Position numbers and translations under genes: made by a program. This document shows, in pieces, positions 53,484-62,767 of a stretch of 64,000 bases of DNA (its first letter is position 1; every line of letters begins with the position of its first letter). The stretch lies in contig NZ_CP012502.1 of assembly GCF_001721685.1 (NCBI RefSeq), forward strand, positions 992,001 to 1,056,000. Reading direction: 5' to 3'. The notes under the pieces were generated by a model. That model saw only the letters and a program-made list of their open reading frames with translations. It did no database searches and was not told the origin of the DNA. The DNA is from Salisediminibacterium beveridgei. GTDB lineage: Bacteria > Bacillota > Bacilli > Bacillales > Salisediminibacteriaceae.

Positions 53484-53909
53484 TTAATCGACGGGGTCTT
53501 TTAAATCTGAGATGACCTGGATCTCCACAAGAGAGGGGTCTTTCTTTTTAATGATGAAAGATCCTTCTGACACCGCATTTTTATCCAATTCGGCAAGCTG
53601 GGCAAGAAAGCCTGTTTCAAGCGAAAAGGAGCGTTCACTGATGGGAAACGATGTCGTGAGTTCATAAGTGATCTGTTTGGACTTCTCCTTGATGAGGGTC
53701 AGTTCTCCCCAGCCGCATTTTGCGAAAAAAGCAGGGAGATCCATCCTGGCATCCTCCGCGTACTTTCGAGCCAGGTACTTTCCGGAATAATAGAGAATCA
53801 TACCTTCATCTTCACCGAGAAGCTCGGGAATCAAGTCATTGCGTAAAATGTCATAGCCAAATCCTGAAATGCTTTCAGGGATTTCCTGCGTCTGTTTCTT
53901 TTTGAACAT
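53484..53909 (-). CDS. yslB: YslB-like protein (DUF2507)
   Basis: 141 residues on the minus strand. SISGFGYDILRNDLIPELLGEDEGMILYYSGKYLARKY is the DUF2507 pattern, which belongs to the bacterial V4R-like ligand-binding fold; then FFAKCGWGELTLIKEKSKQ and a variable C terminus. Function unknown. In B. subtilis yslB lies between lysC and sdhC, matching the order here. The RBS on the minus strand is GGATGAGGA upstream of the ATG. Confidence 0.87.
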   Translation of the reverse strand: MFKKKQTQEIPESISGFGYDILRNDLIPELLGEDEGMILYYSGKYLARKYAEDARMDLPAFFAKCGWGELTLIKEKSKQITYELTTSFPISERSFSLETGFLAQLAELDKNAVSEGSFIIKKKDPSLVEIQVISDLKDPVD

Positions 53910-54053
53910 GGGTCCTCATCCTTATCTGAATCAATCTCTTATGTGTTCAGTCTACCACATCTTATCTTGAAATGGCTGATTTTTGGATAACATATAGTGA
54001 ACTGTCCGGTAACATGATATACTAATCTCCGTATTGAACGGGAGGTTATTTTT

Positions 54054-55403
54054 ATGAAGCTCGGAACATCCAAATTACTATCGCCATTTCGTATTATTGT
54101 GGCTTCTTATATTATCGCCATGTTTCTGTTCAGTGTGTTCCTTTTCCTTCCCGCTTCTGCGCAGGAAGGGGTGTACGTCAGTTACACTGAAGCGCTTTTC
54201 ACAGCGGTAAGTGCCGTTAGTGTGACGGGACTTACCGTCGTAAATGTCTCAGAAACCTACAGTCCGCTGGGGATCTTTTTCCTCGCAGCTGCCATTCAGC
54301 TCGGGGGCATCGGCGTGATGACACTGGGGACGTTTGTCTGGATGGTGCTCGGCCGAAAGATTGCCCTGTCGCAGCGGATGCTGATTATGGTCGACCATAA
54401 TCAGATTTCCTTTGCAGGACTGGTGAAGCTGATGCGCGGCATTCTCTTCGTCGCATTTGGCATTGAACTTGCCGGTGCACTGATTCTTGGTACATATTAT
54501 ATCAATTACTTCGATACCGTGGGTGAAGCCTTTTATCAGGGGGCATTTGGTGCGTTAACGGCCTTCACAAACGCCGGCTTCGATGTGACGGGGCAATCAC
54601 TGGTTCCTTTTGCGGATGATTACTTTGTGCAGCTTGTCAATATTCTTCTGATCTTCGCCGGGGCGATCGGGTTTCCGGTATTGATGGAATTGAAGGAATA
54701 TTTTACGACGTCGGACCGGTCGTTTCGTTTCAGCCTGTTTACCAAAATCGCGACGTCGACCTATTTCATTGTCTTCGGGATTGGTGCTGCCGGTCTGTGG
54801 ATCACGGAGCGTACTGCTTATTATGACGGCATGGTCTGGCATCAGCAGTTGTTCTTCTCCCTCTTTAACTCGGCTACAGCCAGAAGCGGGGGACTTTCGA
54901 CGATGGATATGAATGATCTGACCCTCGCGAGTCTTCTTCTCCTGTCAGGATTGATGATCATCGGAGCCAGCCCGTCGAGTGTCGGAGGGGGGATCCGGAC
55001 GACGACGCTTGCGGTCATGTTCCTGACGATCCGCAGTTTTGCAATGGGTCGCTCAGACGTGAAGGTATTCGGCCGGGAAATCCACGTGGAGGACCAGCAA
55101 AAATCGTTTATCGTCCTCTCGGTTTTTGCAGTGGGGCTGTTCGCAGCGATCACCGGCATCAGTCATATTGAACAGGGGAACGAAGTCGCCTTGATTGCCA
55201 TTGTCTTTGAGACGAGTTCGGCGTTCGGGACATCGGGTTTGTCGATGGGCATTACGCCTGATTTGTCCTTTGGGAGCCAGACGATCCTGATGATCCTTAT
55301 GCTCATCGGCCGGGTCGGCCTGGTTGCGTTCCTGTTTTCGATCCGCGCCCAGGAAAAGAAGACCCATTTCCACTATCCGAAAGAACGGATTATTATTGGA
55401 TAA
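54054..55403 (+). CDS. Ktr-type K+ transporter membrane subunit (KtrB/KtrD)
   Basis: 449 residues with the fourfold M1-P-M2 plan of the TrkH/Ktr/HKT family. The selectivity-filter segments are VSVTGLTVV, FTNAGFDV, ARSGGLSTM and FGTSGLSMG, each with the conserved Gly. The third-repeat gate region has SSVGGGIRTTTLAV. It takes up K+ with Na+ dependence. No ktrA/ktrC gating-subunit gene is adjacent, so it resembles the KtrD situation in B. subtilis. GGGAGG precedes the ATG. A terminator follows. Confidence 0.92.
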   Translation: MKLGTSKLLSPFRIIVASYIIAMFLFSVFLFLPASAQEGVYVSYTEALFTAVSAVSVTGLTVVNVSETYSPLGIFFLAAAIQLGGIGVMTLGTFVWMVLGRKIALSQRMLIMVDHNQISFAGLVKLMRGILFVAFGIELAGALILGTYYINYFDTVGEAFYQGAFGALTAFTNAGFDVTGQSLVPFADDYFVQLVNILLIFAGAIGFPVLMELKEYFTTSDRSFRFSLFTKIATSTYFIVFGIGAAGLWITERTAYYDGMVWHQQLFFSLFNSATARSGGLSTMDMNDLTLASLLLLSGLMIIGASPSSVGGGIRTTTLAVMFLTIRSFAMGRSDVKVFGREIHVEDQQKSFIVLSVFAVGLFAAITGISHIEQGNEVALIAIVFETSSAFGTSGLSMGITPDLSFGSQTILMILMLIGRVGLVAFLFSIRAQEKKTHFHYPKERIIIG

Positions 55404-55491
55404 ACTGAATAAGGGAAAATATTACTCTATGGTAAAATAGTGAAATGCTTATTACTGCACAAATTTACAAAAACTGAATGAATTCTCAATT

Positions 55492-55528
55492 AGCGGACCG
55501 TTTTCTCAAAAGGGGGTCCGCTTCTCTC
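55492..55528 (+). terminator. Terminator after the Ktr gene
   Basis: AGCGGACC (55492-55499) pairs with GGTCCGCT (55515-55522), followed by TCTCTCTT. Confidence 0.75.
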
Positions 55529-55620
55529 TTACAGATTCGAAAGGAGTGGTTTCATCCGGAAAAATTATCTGAATAGTACGAAGGTTCACATTTCAAATCG
55601 TTTTTCTGTTAAAATAATAC

Positions 55621-55688
55621 TGAATCCGCTTTCTTGACGGGTGTTCGATTGAGGAGTAGAATGAAATTGTCAAACTTTATACAAAGTT
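55621..55688 (+). promoter_or_regulatory. sdhCAB promoter with cre-like box and palindrome
   Basis: TTGACG (55634-55639), exactly 17 nt and TAGAAT (55657-55662). TGAATCCGCTTTCT (55621-55634), two mismatches from the cre consensus, abuts the -35. AACTTT-ATAC-AAAGTT (55673-55688), a perfect 6-4-6 palindrome, lies just past the expected start. The remaining leader to sdhC (about 135 nt) holds nothing else I can identify. Confidence 0.6.
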
Positions 55689-55823
55689 GTGATAGTTCCT
55701 TGTCAATTCGTTTAACATTATTTGTAAAGCGGTCCGGCTGATTTTACTTCAAAGGGGGGTATTAAACGTTCCGGTTTAAAACGAAAGAAAGACCAACCTA
55801 ATTCATTACAGGGGGAGAATGAC

Positions 55824-56438
55824 ATGTCAACAAATAATCGTGAATTTTTCTACAGAAAACTCCACTCCTTGCTTGGTGTAATTCCGGTCGGTGCATTTCT
55901 GATTGTGCACTTATCAGTGAACTATTACGCTGTAAGAGGTGAAGAAGCTTTCAATGATGCAGTCGCCTTCATGGAAAGCCTTCCATTTGTATACTTCCTT
56001 GAAATCTTCTTAATTTTCCTGCCATTACTGTTCCACGCGATCTATGGAATGTATATTGTATTCCAGGCAAAGAACAACACATCTACATACAGCTATTTCC
56101 GCAACTGGATGTTCATGCTTCAACGGGTATCCGGGGTGGTCGTGTTTATTTTCGTGGTTTGGCATGTATGGGATACAAGAATACAGAAGATGCTTGGTGC
56201 TGAAGTCAATTTTGATATGATGGCGGATATCGTAGCGAGTCCGATTGCGTTAATCGGATACATTATCGGGATCGTTGCAGCAACGTTCCACTTAGCCAAT
56301 GGAATCTGGGCGTTCCTGATCACTTGGGGCATTACCGTGTCTCCAAGATCTCAGAAGATCTCACAATACGTGAGCATGGGAATCTTCGTGGCGCTGACGT
56401 TTGTGGGTATCCGTGCCATCCTGGCGTTTGTCATCTAG
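55824..56438 (+). CDS. sdhC: Succinate dehydrogenase cytochrome b558 subunit
   Basis: 204 residues with five membrane helices, as in the B. subtilis di-heme SdhC. Histidines likely to bind the two hemes occur in KLHSLLGVIPVGAFLIVHLSVNY, LLFHAIYGMYI, IFVVWHVWDTR and AATFHLANGIW. It anchors SdhAB to the inner face of the membrane and passes electrons to menaquinone, fitting the mqnC finding. AGGGGGAG precedes the ATG. sdhA begins 27 nt downstream. Confidence 0.96.
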   Translation: MSTNNREFFYRKLHSLLGVIPVGAFLIVHLSVNYYAVRGEEAFNDAVAFMESLPFVYFLEIFLIFLPLLFHAIYGMYIVFQAKNNTSTYSYFRNWMFMLQRVSGVVVFIFVVWHVWDTRIQKMLGAEVNFDMMADIVASPIALIGYIIGIVAATFHLANGIWAFLITWGITVSPRSQKISQYVSMGIFVALTFVGIRAILAFVI

Positions 56439-56465
56439 AAGTCCAATAGAAGGAGTGTGTGTGAC

Positions 56466-58238
56466 ATGAGCAAAGGTAAAATTATCGTTATCGGTGGCGG
56501 ATTAGCCGGCCTGATGGCGACAATAAAAGCAGCAGAAAGAGGAATGACGGTGGAACTCTTTTCCGTGGTTCCCGTCAAACGTTCACACTCCGTTTGTGCC
56601 CAGGGCGGCATTAACGGAGCCTTAAATACGATGGGGGAAGGTGACTCCACGTGGGAGCATTTCGATGATTCGGTTTACGGCGGAGACTTCCTCGCAAATC
56701 AGCCGCCAGTCAAGGCAATGTGTGACGCGGCACCGAGTATTATTCATCTTCTCGACCGGATGGGCGTGATGTTCAACCGGACAGGCGAAGGTCTTCTGGC
56801 TTTAAGACGATTCGGCGGGACACAGCATCACCGCACAGCGTTCGCCGGTGCAACCACCGGACAGCAACTGCTGTATGCTTTGGATGAGCAGGTGCGCCGC
56901 TTTGAAGTGGATGGTCTCGTAAACAAATATGAAGGCTGGGAATTCCTGCACGCCGTTCTCGACGACGACCAAGTCTGTCGCGGGATCACCGCTCAGGACC
57001 TCACTACATCTGAAATTCAATCGTTCCGCGGAGACGCCGTGATTCTGGCTACAGGTGGACCGGGGATCATCTTCGGAAAATCGACCAACTCCATGATCAA
57101 TACCGGCTATGCGGCCGCAGCAGTCTATGAGCAGGGCGCCTATTATGCCAACGGTGAATTTATTCAGATTCATCCGACGGCGATTCCAGGGGACGACAAA
57201 CTGCGTCTGATGAGTGAATCTGCCCGGGGTGAAGGCGGACGCGTCTGGACCTATGATGCGGACGGTAAACCGTGGTACTTCCTTGAAGAGAAATATCCGG
57301 CATACGGGAATCTCGTGCCACGTGATATTGCCACGCGTGAAATCTTTGAAGTCTGTGTCGATAAAAAGCTCGGCATTAACGGCGAGAACATGGTCTATCT
57401 CGACTTGTCCCACAAGGATCCGAAGGAGCTCAACCTCAAGCTCGGCGGGATCATGGAAATCTACGAAAAATTCATGGGAGACGATCCGCGTAAAGTACCG
57501 ATGAAGATTTTCCCTGCGGTGCATTATTCCATGGGCGGTCTCTGGGTGGATTACGATCAGATGACGAATATCCCGGGCCTGTTTGCTGCAGGTGAGGTCG
57601 ATTATTCCATCCACGGTGCGAACCGGCTGGGTGCCAACTCGTTACTTTCCTCCATTTACGGCGGAATGGTTGCCGGACCGAAAGCAGCAGAATATATCGA
57701 CGGTCTGGAGCAGCTCGCTGAGGAAATGGACAGCGCAGTGTTCGATGCCCAGGTGCAGAAGGATCAGGATGAATTCAACAAGATTTTGACGATGAACGGC
57801 AATGAGAACGCCTTTAAACTGCATCAGGAACTCGGGGCAATCATGACGGAGAACGTGACAGTGGTTCGTGACAATGAGCGTTTGCAAAAGACAGACGAGA
57901 CCATCGTGGAACTCCTTGAGCGTTATGAAAACATCAGTATTGATGATACCGCGCAGTGGTCGAATCAAAGCGCTGCATTCATCCGTCAGTTGAAGGCGAT
58001 GATGAATCTGTCCCGCGTGGTTGCCGTCGGTGCATTGAACCGGAACGAAAGCCGCGGTGCACATTACAAACCGGAATTCCCGGATCGTAATGATGAAGAG
58101 TGGTTGAAGACAACCAAAGCGAAATACAATCCGGAAACGAAGGATCCTGATTTCGAATATGAAGATGTGGATGTGACACTGATCAAACCGCGAAAGCGAG
58201 ATTATACCTCCACGAAGAAAGCGGGTGCGAAGGCATGA
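56466..58238 (+). CDS. sdhA: Succinate dehydrogenase flavoprotein subunit
   Basis: 590 residues from ATG 56466, 10 nt after AAGGAG; upstream GTG codons are too close to the RBS. FAD-binding IIVIGGGLAGLMATI, the FAD-linking His in SHSVCAQGGINGA, active-site regions GGTQHHRTAFAG, QIHPTAIPG, SARGEGGRVW and NRLGANSLLSSIYGG. It oxidises succinate to fumarate in the TCA cycle. It overlaps sdhB by 4 bases (ATGA). Confidence 0.97.
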   Translation: MSKGKIIVIGGGLAGLMATIKAAERGMTVELFSVVPVKRSHSVCAQGGINGALNTMGEGDSTWEHFDDSVYGGDFLANQPPVKAMCDAAPSIIHLLDRMGVMFNRTGEGLLALRRFGGTQHHRTAFAGATTGQQLLYALDEQVRRFEVDGLVNKYEGWEFLHAVLDDDQVCRGITAQDLTTSEIQSFRGDAVILATGGPGIIFGKSTNSMINTGYAAAAVYEQGAYYANGEFIQIHPTAIPGDDKLRLMSESARGEGGRVWTYDADGKPWYFLEEKYPAYGNLVPRDIATREIFEVCVDKKLGINGENMVYLDLSHKDPKELNLKLGGIMEIYEKFMGDDPRKVPMKIFPAVHYSMGGLWVDYDQMTNIPGLFAAGEVDYSIHGANRLGANSLLSSIYGGMVAGPKAAEYIDGLEQLAEEMDSAVFDAQVQKDQDEFNKILTMNGNENAFKLHQELGAIMTENVTVVRDNERLQKTDETIVELLERYENISIDDTAQWSNQSAAFIRQLKAMMNLSRVVAVGALNRNESRGAHYKPEFPDRNDEEWLKTTKAKYNPETKDPDFEYEDVDVTLIKPRKRDYTSTKKAGAKA

Positions 58239-58999
58239 GTGAGAACACCATCTCAATGATTATCACACGGCAGAAGGACCAGGAATCCGCTCCGTACGAG
58301 GAGAGATTTGAGATTCCGTACCGTACCAACATGAATGTCATCTCGGCACTGATGGAAATCCGTCGAAACCCGGAAAATGCTCAGGGTGAGGATACAACAG
58401 CAGTTGCCTGGGATGCCAGCTGTCTCGAGGAAGTCTGTGGGGCCTGTTCCATGGTGATTAACGGAAAGCCGCGGCAATCCTGTACAGCACTGATTGATCA
58501 GCTCGAACAGCCGATCCGGCTCGAGCCGATGAATACCTTCCCGGTGGTCCGGGACCTGACAGTGGACCGAAGCAGAATGTTTGATTCCCTCAAACGTGTC
58601 AAGGCCTGGGTACCGATCGACGGGACACACGATCTTGGCTCAGGACCAAGAATGCCTGAAGCGAAGCGTGAATGGGCCTATGAGTTGTCCAAATGTATGA
58701 CGTGTGGGGTCTGTCTGCAGGCGTGTCCGAATGTGAACAGTAAATCTGAGTTCATCGGCCCTGCAGCGTTATCGCAGGTGCGGCTGTTCAACGCCCATCC
58801 AACAGGAGAAATGCATAAGGCAGAGCGCCTGCAGACCTTGATGGATGGAGAAGGCGGACTGGCCAGCTGTGGGAACTCGCAAAACTGTGTGGAAGCCTGT
58901 CCGAAAGAAATTCCGTTAACGACTTCCATTGCAGCTTTGAACCGGGAAACGACATTGCAGTCTTTCAAAAACTTTTTCGGTACCGATCACACAGCATAA
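58235..58999 (+). CDS. sdhB: Succinate dehydrogenase iron-sulfur subunit
   Basis: 254 residues. The 2Fe-2S cluster ligands are in CLEEVCGACSMVINGKPRQSC; the 4Fe-4S cluster in CMTCGVCLQACPN; the 3Fe-4S cluster in CGNSQNCVEACPKEIP. It carries electrons from the FAD of SdhA to the hemes of SdhC. The ATG overlaps the sdhA stop, so the subunits are made in step. An imperfect hairpin (GAGAGAAG/CTTCTCTC, near 59010-59030) may end the operon. Confidence 0.97.
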   Translation: MSENTISMIITRQKDQESAPYEERFEIPYRTNMNVISALMEIRRNPENAQGEDTTAVAWDASCLEEVCGACSMVINGKPRQSCTALIDQLEQPIRLEPMNTFPVVRDLTVDRSRMFDSLKRVKAWVPIDGTHDLGSGPRMPEAKREWAYELSKCMTCGVCLQACPNVNSKSEFIGPAALSQVRLFNAHPTGEMHKAERLQTLMDGEGGLASCGNSQNCVEACPKEIPLTTSIAALNRETTLQSFKNFFGTDHTA

Positions 59000-59055
59000 C
59001 GAAAGCGGACAAAGAGAGAAGCAGCCTTCTCTCTTTGTCTTTTACAACCAATCAA

Positions 59056-59073
59056 TGAATGAACAATCACTCA
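59056..59073 (+). promoter_or_regulatory. Probable FadR operator
   Basis: TGAATGAACAATCACTCA differs from the FadR consensus TGAATGAMTANTCATTCA at two positions. It lies 19 nt before the thioesterase start codon. Confidence 0.7.
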
Positions 59074-59092
59074 ATAAAGAGGTGTAACAGCG

Positions 59093-59554
59093 ATGGGCGT
59101 ACCAGACTATATTGAAGATTTGCCTTTATGGCGTAATGAGTTCGAATACTTCTATCCGGTTACGGTGCGGTTTTCCGAAACCGATGCATTCGGACATTTG
59201 AATAATACGACAACGTTTGTCTATTTTGAGCATGGTCGGATTTCTTTTTTTAAACAGATCGGGCTGATGCAGGACTGGACGAAGAAAGAAACAGAGGCCA
59301 TCCCTGTCACGGCAGATCTGCATTGCGATTATATGAGACAGGTGTATTTCGATGAAGAACTTCAAATCGGTTTGAAACTGAACCGGGTCGGCAATTCGTC
59401 GATGGATATTCATTATATGGCGGTGAATGGGAGCGGGGATATCTGTTTTACAGGCAGGGGCAGCATTGTGCAGGTCTCTGCGAAAACCGGTAAAAGTATC
59501 CCGTGGACAAAAGAGGAGAAAGATCGGCTCGAATCCCACATGCCAAGGCGTTGA
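59093..59554 (+). CDS. Acyl-CoA thioesterase, hotdog (4HBT) family
   Basis: 153 residues. VTVRFSETDAFGHLNNTTTFVYFEHGRISFF carries the Asp and HxN pattern of YbgC/FadM-type thioesterases (catalytic Asp in ETDAFGH); TADLHCDYMRQVYFDEEL and the later strands complete a hotdog fold. It should release CoA from an acyl-CoA. GAGGTG precedes the ATG. The FadR-like box just upstream suggests a role in fatty-acid breakdown, like FadM in E. coli. Acyl-chain preference is not readable. Confidence 0.87.
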   Translation: MGVPDYIEDLPLWRNEFEYFYPVTVRFSETDAFGHLNNTTTFVYFEHGRISFFKQIGLMQDWTKKETEAIPVTADLHCDYMRQVYFDEELQIGLKLNRVGNSSMDIHYMAVNGSGDICFTGRGSIVQVSAKTGKSIPWTKEEKDRLESHMPRR

Positions 59555-59579
59555 CGTCAGCGCTTTCAAGGGCTATGAT
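59551..59579 (+). promoter_or_regulatory. glcT promoter with overlapping cre box
   Basis: TTGACG (59551-59556), 17 nt and TATGAT (59574-59579), overlapping the thioesterase stop. CGTCAGCGCTTTCA (59555-59568) read on the other strand is TGAAAGCGCTGACG, 13 of 14 positions of the cre consensus TGWAANCGNTNWCA. Confidence 0.72.
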
Positions 59580-59610
59580 AAACGCAGAAACTGAATCTGT
59601 GGGGCGGATA

Positions 59611-60480
59611 ATGATGGTGGAACCAGGGTATACAGTGGTAAAAGCATTGAATAATAATGTCGTGATTGCTGCAGACGGAGGATCGTCTGAGGTGATCTTC
59701 ATCGGCAAAGGGATAGGGTTCGGCAAGAAAAAAGGCGATGCCTATACCGATATGGAACATGACAAGGTGTACAGATTGATGGATGAAACCGAACAGGCCC
59801 GGTACAAGGCGCTTGTGAAAGAGGATGATGAAGAACGGCTGTTGGCAGTCCATGAAGCGATACAGCCCATTCAGGCAGAGATCGGTTTCAGGTGGCCAGA
59901 TGCCACTGTCTTTGCATTGACGCAGCATCTGGCATTGGCACTGAAACGCACGACGGATGGAACGGATATTCAGAATCCGTTTCTTCTGGAGACAAAATGG
60001 TTATACCGTGAGAGCTATCAGCTTGCTGAAAAAGCGGTCCAGTACTTAAACAAACGTACCGGCTTAACGCTTCCGGAGGCGGAGGTCGGTTTTGTAACGC
60101 TGCACATCCAAAGTGCTTTACGAAGCGTGAATCCACATCAGCATGCTGGCAGTCATAACGATTTAATTGAACGCTCTCTCTCCTACGTTGAAGAAAAAGC
60201 GCAAATGAAGCTGACGGAACAATCCCGGTCGGTGAGACGATTCGTCAGCTTGATGAATCAGATCATTCGGGACCCGGAACCACCGGTCAATGACCAAGTC
60301 GTCATGGATACGATCATGCACTTGAAGGATTCATTTGATCTGTGCTATACTATATCGCGTAACGTAATCCGCATGATTGAGAAGACAGACGGCATGTCTG
60401 TTGGTGATAAGGATGCCCTGCATCTCATGCTTGCCCTGCATTCGGTCTTGGAAGAAGATCAGACTGAACCAAATTCATAA
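59611..60480 (+). CDS. glcT: BglG-family transcription antiterminator GlcT
   Basis: 289 residues from ATG 59611 (ATG 59614 and GTG 59617 also possible; GGGGCGG at 59601-59607). The N-terminal RNA-binding CAT domain reads VKALNNNVVIA ... EVIFIGKGIGFGKKKGD, then two PRD domains (about 70-170 and 175-285) with conserved His in ALTQHLALAL and FVTLHIQSAL and related positions. In B. subtilis GlcT binds a RAT hairpin to allow ptsGHI transcription and is inhibited by EII-Glc phosphorylation. Here a RAT/terminator directly follows the gene and leads into ptsHI, which supports the GlcT call over LicT or SacT. Confidence 0.92.
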   Translation: MMVEPGYTVVKALNNNVVIAADGGSSEVIFIGKGIGFGKKKGDAYTDMEHDKVYRLMDETEQARYKALVKEDDEERLLAVHEAIQPIQAEIGFRWPDATVFALTQHLALALKRTTDGTDIQNPFLLETKWLYRESYQLAEKAVQYLNKRTGLTLPEAEVGFVTLHIQSALRSVNPHQHAGSHNDLIERSLSYVEEKAQMKLTEQSRSVRRFVSLMNQIIRDPEPPVNDQVVMDTIMHLKDSFDLCYTISRNVIRMIEKTDGMSVGDKDALHLMLALHSVLEEDQTEPNS

Positions 60481-60498
60481 TCAGCACTTCATTCGTTT

Positions 60499-60612
60499 AC
60501 GTGTTACTGACTTGATCAGGCATGAGTAAAGAAGAAGGTGTGCCTTTCAGCGCGTCACATTCTGTGAATGTTCGTTGCAATGCCCGCTTTTTCTCTTACT
60601 CATGCTTTTTTT
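60499..60612 (+). promoter_or_regulatory. GlcT RAT antiterminator and overlapping terminator
   Basis: ACGTGTTACTGA-CTTG-ATCAGGCATGAGT (60499-60526) has the RAT hallmarks GTTACTG and CAGGCA with CTGA/TCAG pairing. Its 3' half GCATGAGTAA (60520-60529) can instead pair with TTACTCATGC (60596-60605), followed by seven T's. The two structures exclude each other, as in ptsG and lic leaders. It lies before ptsH, which begins 158 nt after the terminator. Confidence 0.85.
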
Positions 60613-60770
60613 ATGATGAAATTTACGAATTTGTGCATGATTCCGTGTAAACAGGGTAAAGTGAATAGGTAGAAATGGGTATTCCGGAAAACAAATTGTT
60701 CAATCATGATCGGGATACAGAATAAGACGAGGCCAAGCCTCTACTACATTAATCCAAGGAGTGTTTCAAC

Positions 60771-61034
60771 ATGGCAGAGAAAAATTTCACGATTACAGCA
60801 GACACAGGTATTCACGCACGTCCGGCAACACAGCTGGTCAACAAAGCAGGTCAGTTCGAGTCCGAAATTACACTGGAATACAAAGGGAAATCCGTGAATT
60901 TGAAGTCGATCATGGGCGTCATGTCTCTTGGCGTTGGTCAAAATGCGGAAGTCACCATCAAAGCTGAAGGTCCGGATGCAGATGAAGCCATGGAAGCATT
61001 GGATGGCGTCATGCAGGAAGGTTTATCGAAATAA
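60771..61034 (+). CDS. ptsH: Phosphocarrier protein HPr
   Basis: 87 residues. His15 in TGIHARPAT is phosphorylated by Enzyme I; Ser46 in [13 protein letters not shown] is the HPr kinase site, so the protein also serves CcpA-dependent catabolite repression. CAAGGAG precedes the ATG. It overlaps ptsI by one base (TAATG). ptsG, which precedes ptsH in B. subtilis, is absent here; glcT and its RAT are upstream instead. Confidence 0.98.
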   Translation: MAEKNFTITADTGIHARPATQLVNKAGQFESEITLEYKGKSVNLKSIMGVMSLGVGQNAEVTIKAEGPDADEAMEALDGVMQEGLSK

Positions 61035-62749
61035 TGGGAAATAAGCTGACAGGAATCGCAGCATCATCAGGTATCGCGATTGCGAAAGCTTTTCGAATGG
61101 AAGTGCCCGACTTAAGCTTTGATGACCATAAAGTGGACAATCCGGACCAGGAAATTGCAAAGCTTGACGAGGCACTGGCTCAGTCCACGAGTGAACTCGA
61201 AGCCATACGTAAGAAAACATTGGATGATCTCGGGGAAGAGCACGCAGAGATTTTTTCTGCCCATCTTCTTGTCCTTCGCGATCCGGAACTCATCGATCCG
61301 ATCAAAGAGAAAATCAAGAATGATTCTGCCAATGCGGCGCAAGCGTTGACTGAAGTGACGCAGATGTTCGTCAGTATGTTTGAGTCTATGGATAATGAGT
61401 ACATGAAAGAACGTGCGGCAGATATCCGCGACGTGTCCAGACGGGTTTTGGCTCATGTGTTGGGGCAGCCGATCGTTTCACTGGCAGAAATTCAGGAAGA
61501 GATCATTCTGGTGGCTGATGACTTAACACCATCGGATACTGCTCAGTTGAACAGACAGTTCGTGCTCGGTTTTGCAACCGATATCGGTGGACGGACATCT
61601 CACTCCGCTATCATGGCCCGCTCGATGGAAATTCCCGCAGTTGTGGGGACGAAATCCATTACGGATCAAGTGGAAGCGGGGACAACGATCATCATTGACG
61701 GTCTCGATGGCGAAGTGATTGTTGATCCGACGGATCAGGAACTCGATGCGTACCGCAAAAAACAGGCTGATTTTGAAGAGAAAAAGAAAGAATGGGCGAA
61801 ACTGAAGAATGAACCTTCTGTTACGGCAGATGGTGTTCAGGTGGAACTCGTTGCCAATATTGGCACACCGGAAGATTTGGAAAGTGTTCAGAACAATGGC
61901 GGGGAAGGCGTTGGCCTCTACCGCACTGAATTTCTCTACATGGGACGTGATGAACTGCCTACTGAAGAGGAACAGTTTGAAGCCTACAAGAAAGTGACGG
62001 AAGAGATGGGGGAGAAGCCTGTAGTCATCCGTACCCTTGATATTGGCGGAGACAAGGAACTGCCATATCTGGATTTGCCGAAGGAAATGAATCCATTTCT
62101 CGGATTCCGGGCGATCCGGCTCTGTCTCGAAAAAGATGACATGTTCCGTGTACAATTGCGTGCGTTGCTTCGGGCAGGCGCATTCGGAAACCTGAAGATC
62201 ATGTTTCCGATGATTGCGACCCTTGAAGAGTTCCGGCAGGCGAAGGCGATGCTTGACGACGAGAAACAGAAGCTGAAAGACGAAGGCGTCGAAGTCGGAG
62301 AGAATATTGAGGTCGGCATTATGGTCGAGATTCCTTCAACGGCAGTAATGGCACCGCAATTTGCCAAGGAAGTCGACTTTTTCAGCATCGGCACAAACGA
62401 TCTGATTCAATACACGATGGCCGCAGACCGGATGAATGAACAGGTATCCTACTTGTATCAGCCCTACAATCCTGCGATTTTGAATTTGGTGAAAATGGTC
62501 ATCGATGCCTCTCATCAGGAGGGCAAATGGACCGGGATGTGCGGTGAAATGGCCGGTGACGAAATTGCCATTCCGCTCCTCGTCGGTCTGGGTCTTGATG
62601 AATTCAGCATGAGCGCTACTTCGATCCTCCCTGCAAGAAGTCAGCTCAGTAAACTGACGAAAAAGGATGCGGAGGAAGTCGCGAAGGAAGCCTTGCGTTT
62701 AAACACATCAGAAGAAGTCGAGTCACTTGTCCTAAAGCGGTTCCTCTGA
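61034..62749 (+). CDS. ptsI: PTS Enzyme I
   Basis: 571 residues against 570 in B. subtilis. The N-terminal HPr-binding and phospho-His domain has His190 in [19 protein letters not shown]; the C-terminal PEP-binding barrel includes [60 protein letters not shown] and GMCGEMAGD (catalytic Cys). It transfers phosphate from PEP to HPr. It is cotranslated with ptsH and followed by a terminator. Confidence 0.98.
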   Translation: MGNKLTGIAASSGIAIAKAFRMEVPDLSFDDHKVDNPDQEIAKLDEALAQSTSELEAIRKKTLDDLGEEHAEIFSAHLLVLRDPELIDPIKEKIKNDSANAAQALTEVTQMFVSMFESMDNEYMKERAADIRDVSRRVLAHVLGQPIVSLAEIQEEIILVADDLTPSDTAQLNRQFVLGFATDIGGRTSHSAIMARSMEIPAVVGTKSITDQVEAGTTIIIDGLDGEVIVDPTDQELDAYRKKQADFEEKKKEWAKLKNEPSVTADGVQVELVANIGTPEDLESVQNNGGEGVGLYRTEFLYMGRDELPTEEEQFEAYKKVTEEMGEKPVVIRTLDIGGDKELPYLDLPKEMNPFLGFRAIRLCLEKDDMFRVQLRALLRAGAFGNLKIMFPMIATLEEFRQAKAMLDDEKQKLKDEGVEVGENIEVGIMVEIPSTAVMAPQFAKEVDFFSIGTNDLIQYTMAADRMNEQVSYLYQPYNPAILNLVKMVIDASHQEGKWTGMCGEMAGDEIAIPLLVGLGLDEFSMSATSILPARSQLSKLTKKDAEEVAKEALRLNTSEEVESLVLKRFL

Positions 62750-62767
62750 TCCATGCAGAAGGCATAC

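Noticed and set aside
55473..55490. TGAATGAATTCTCAATTA as a FadR box
   Set aside because: Three mismatches to the consensus and placed before a terminator rather than a promoter.
55661..55741. 26-codon ORF with GAGGAG before sdhC
   Set aside because: Its ATG lies within the -10 of the sdh promoter, so it would not be on the transcript.
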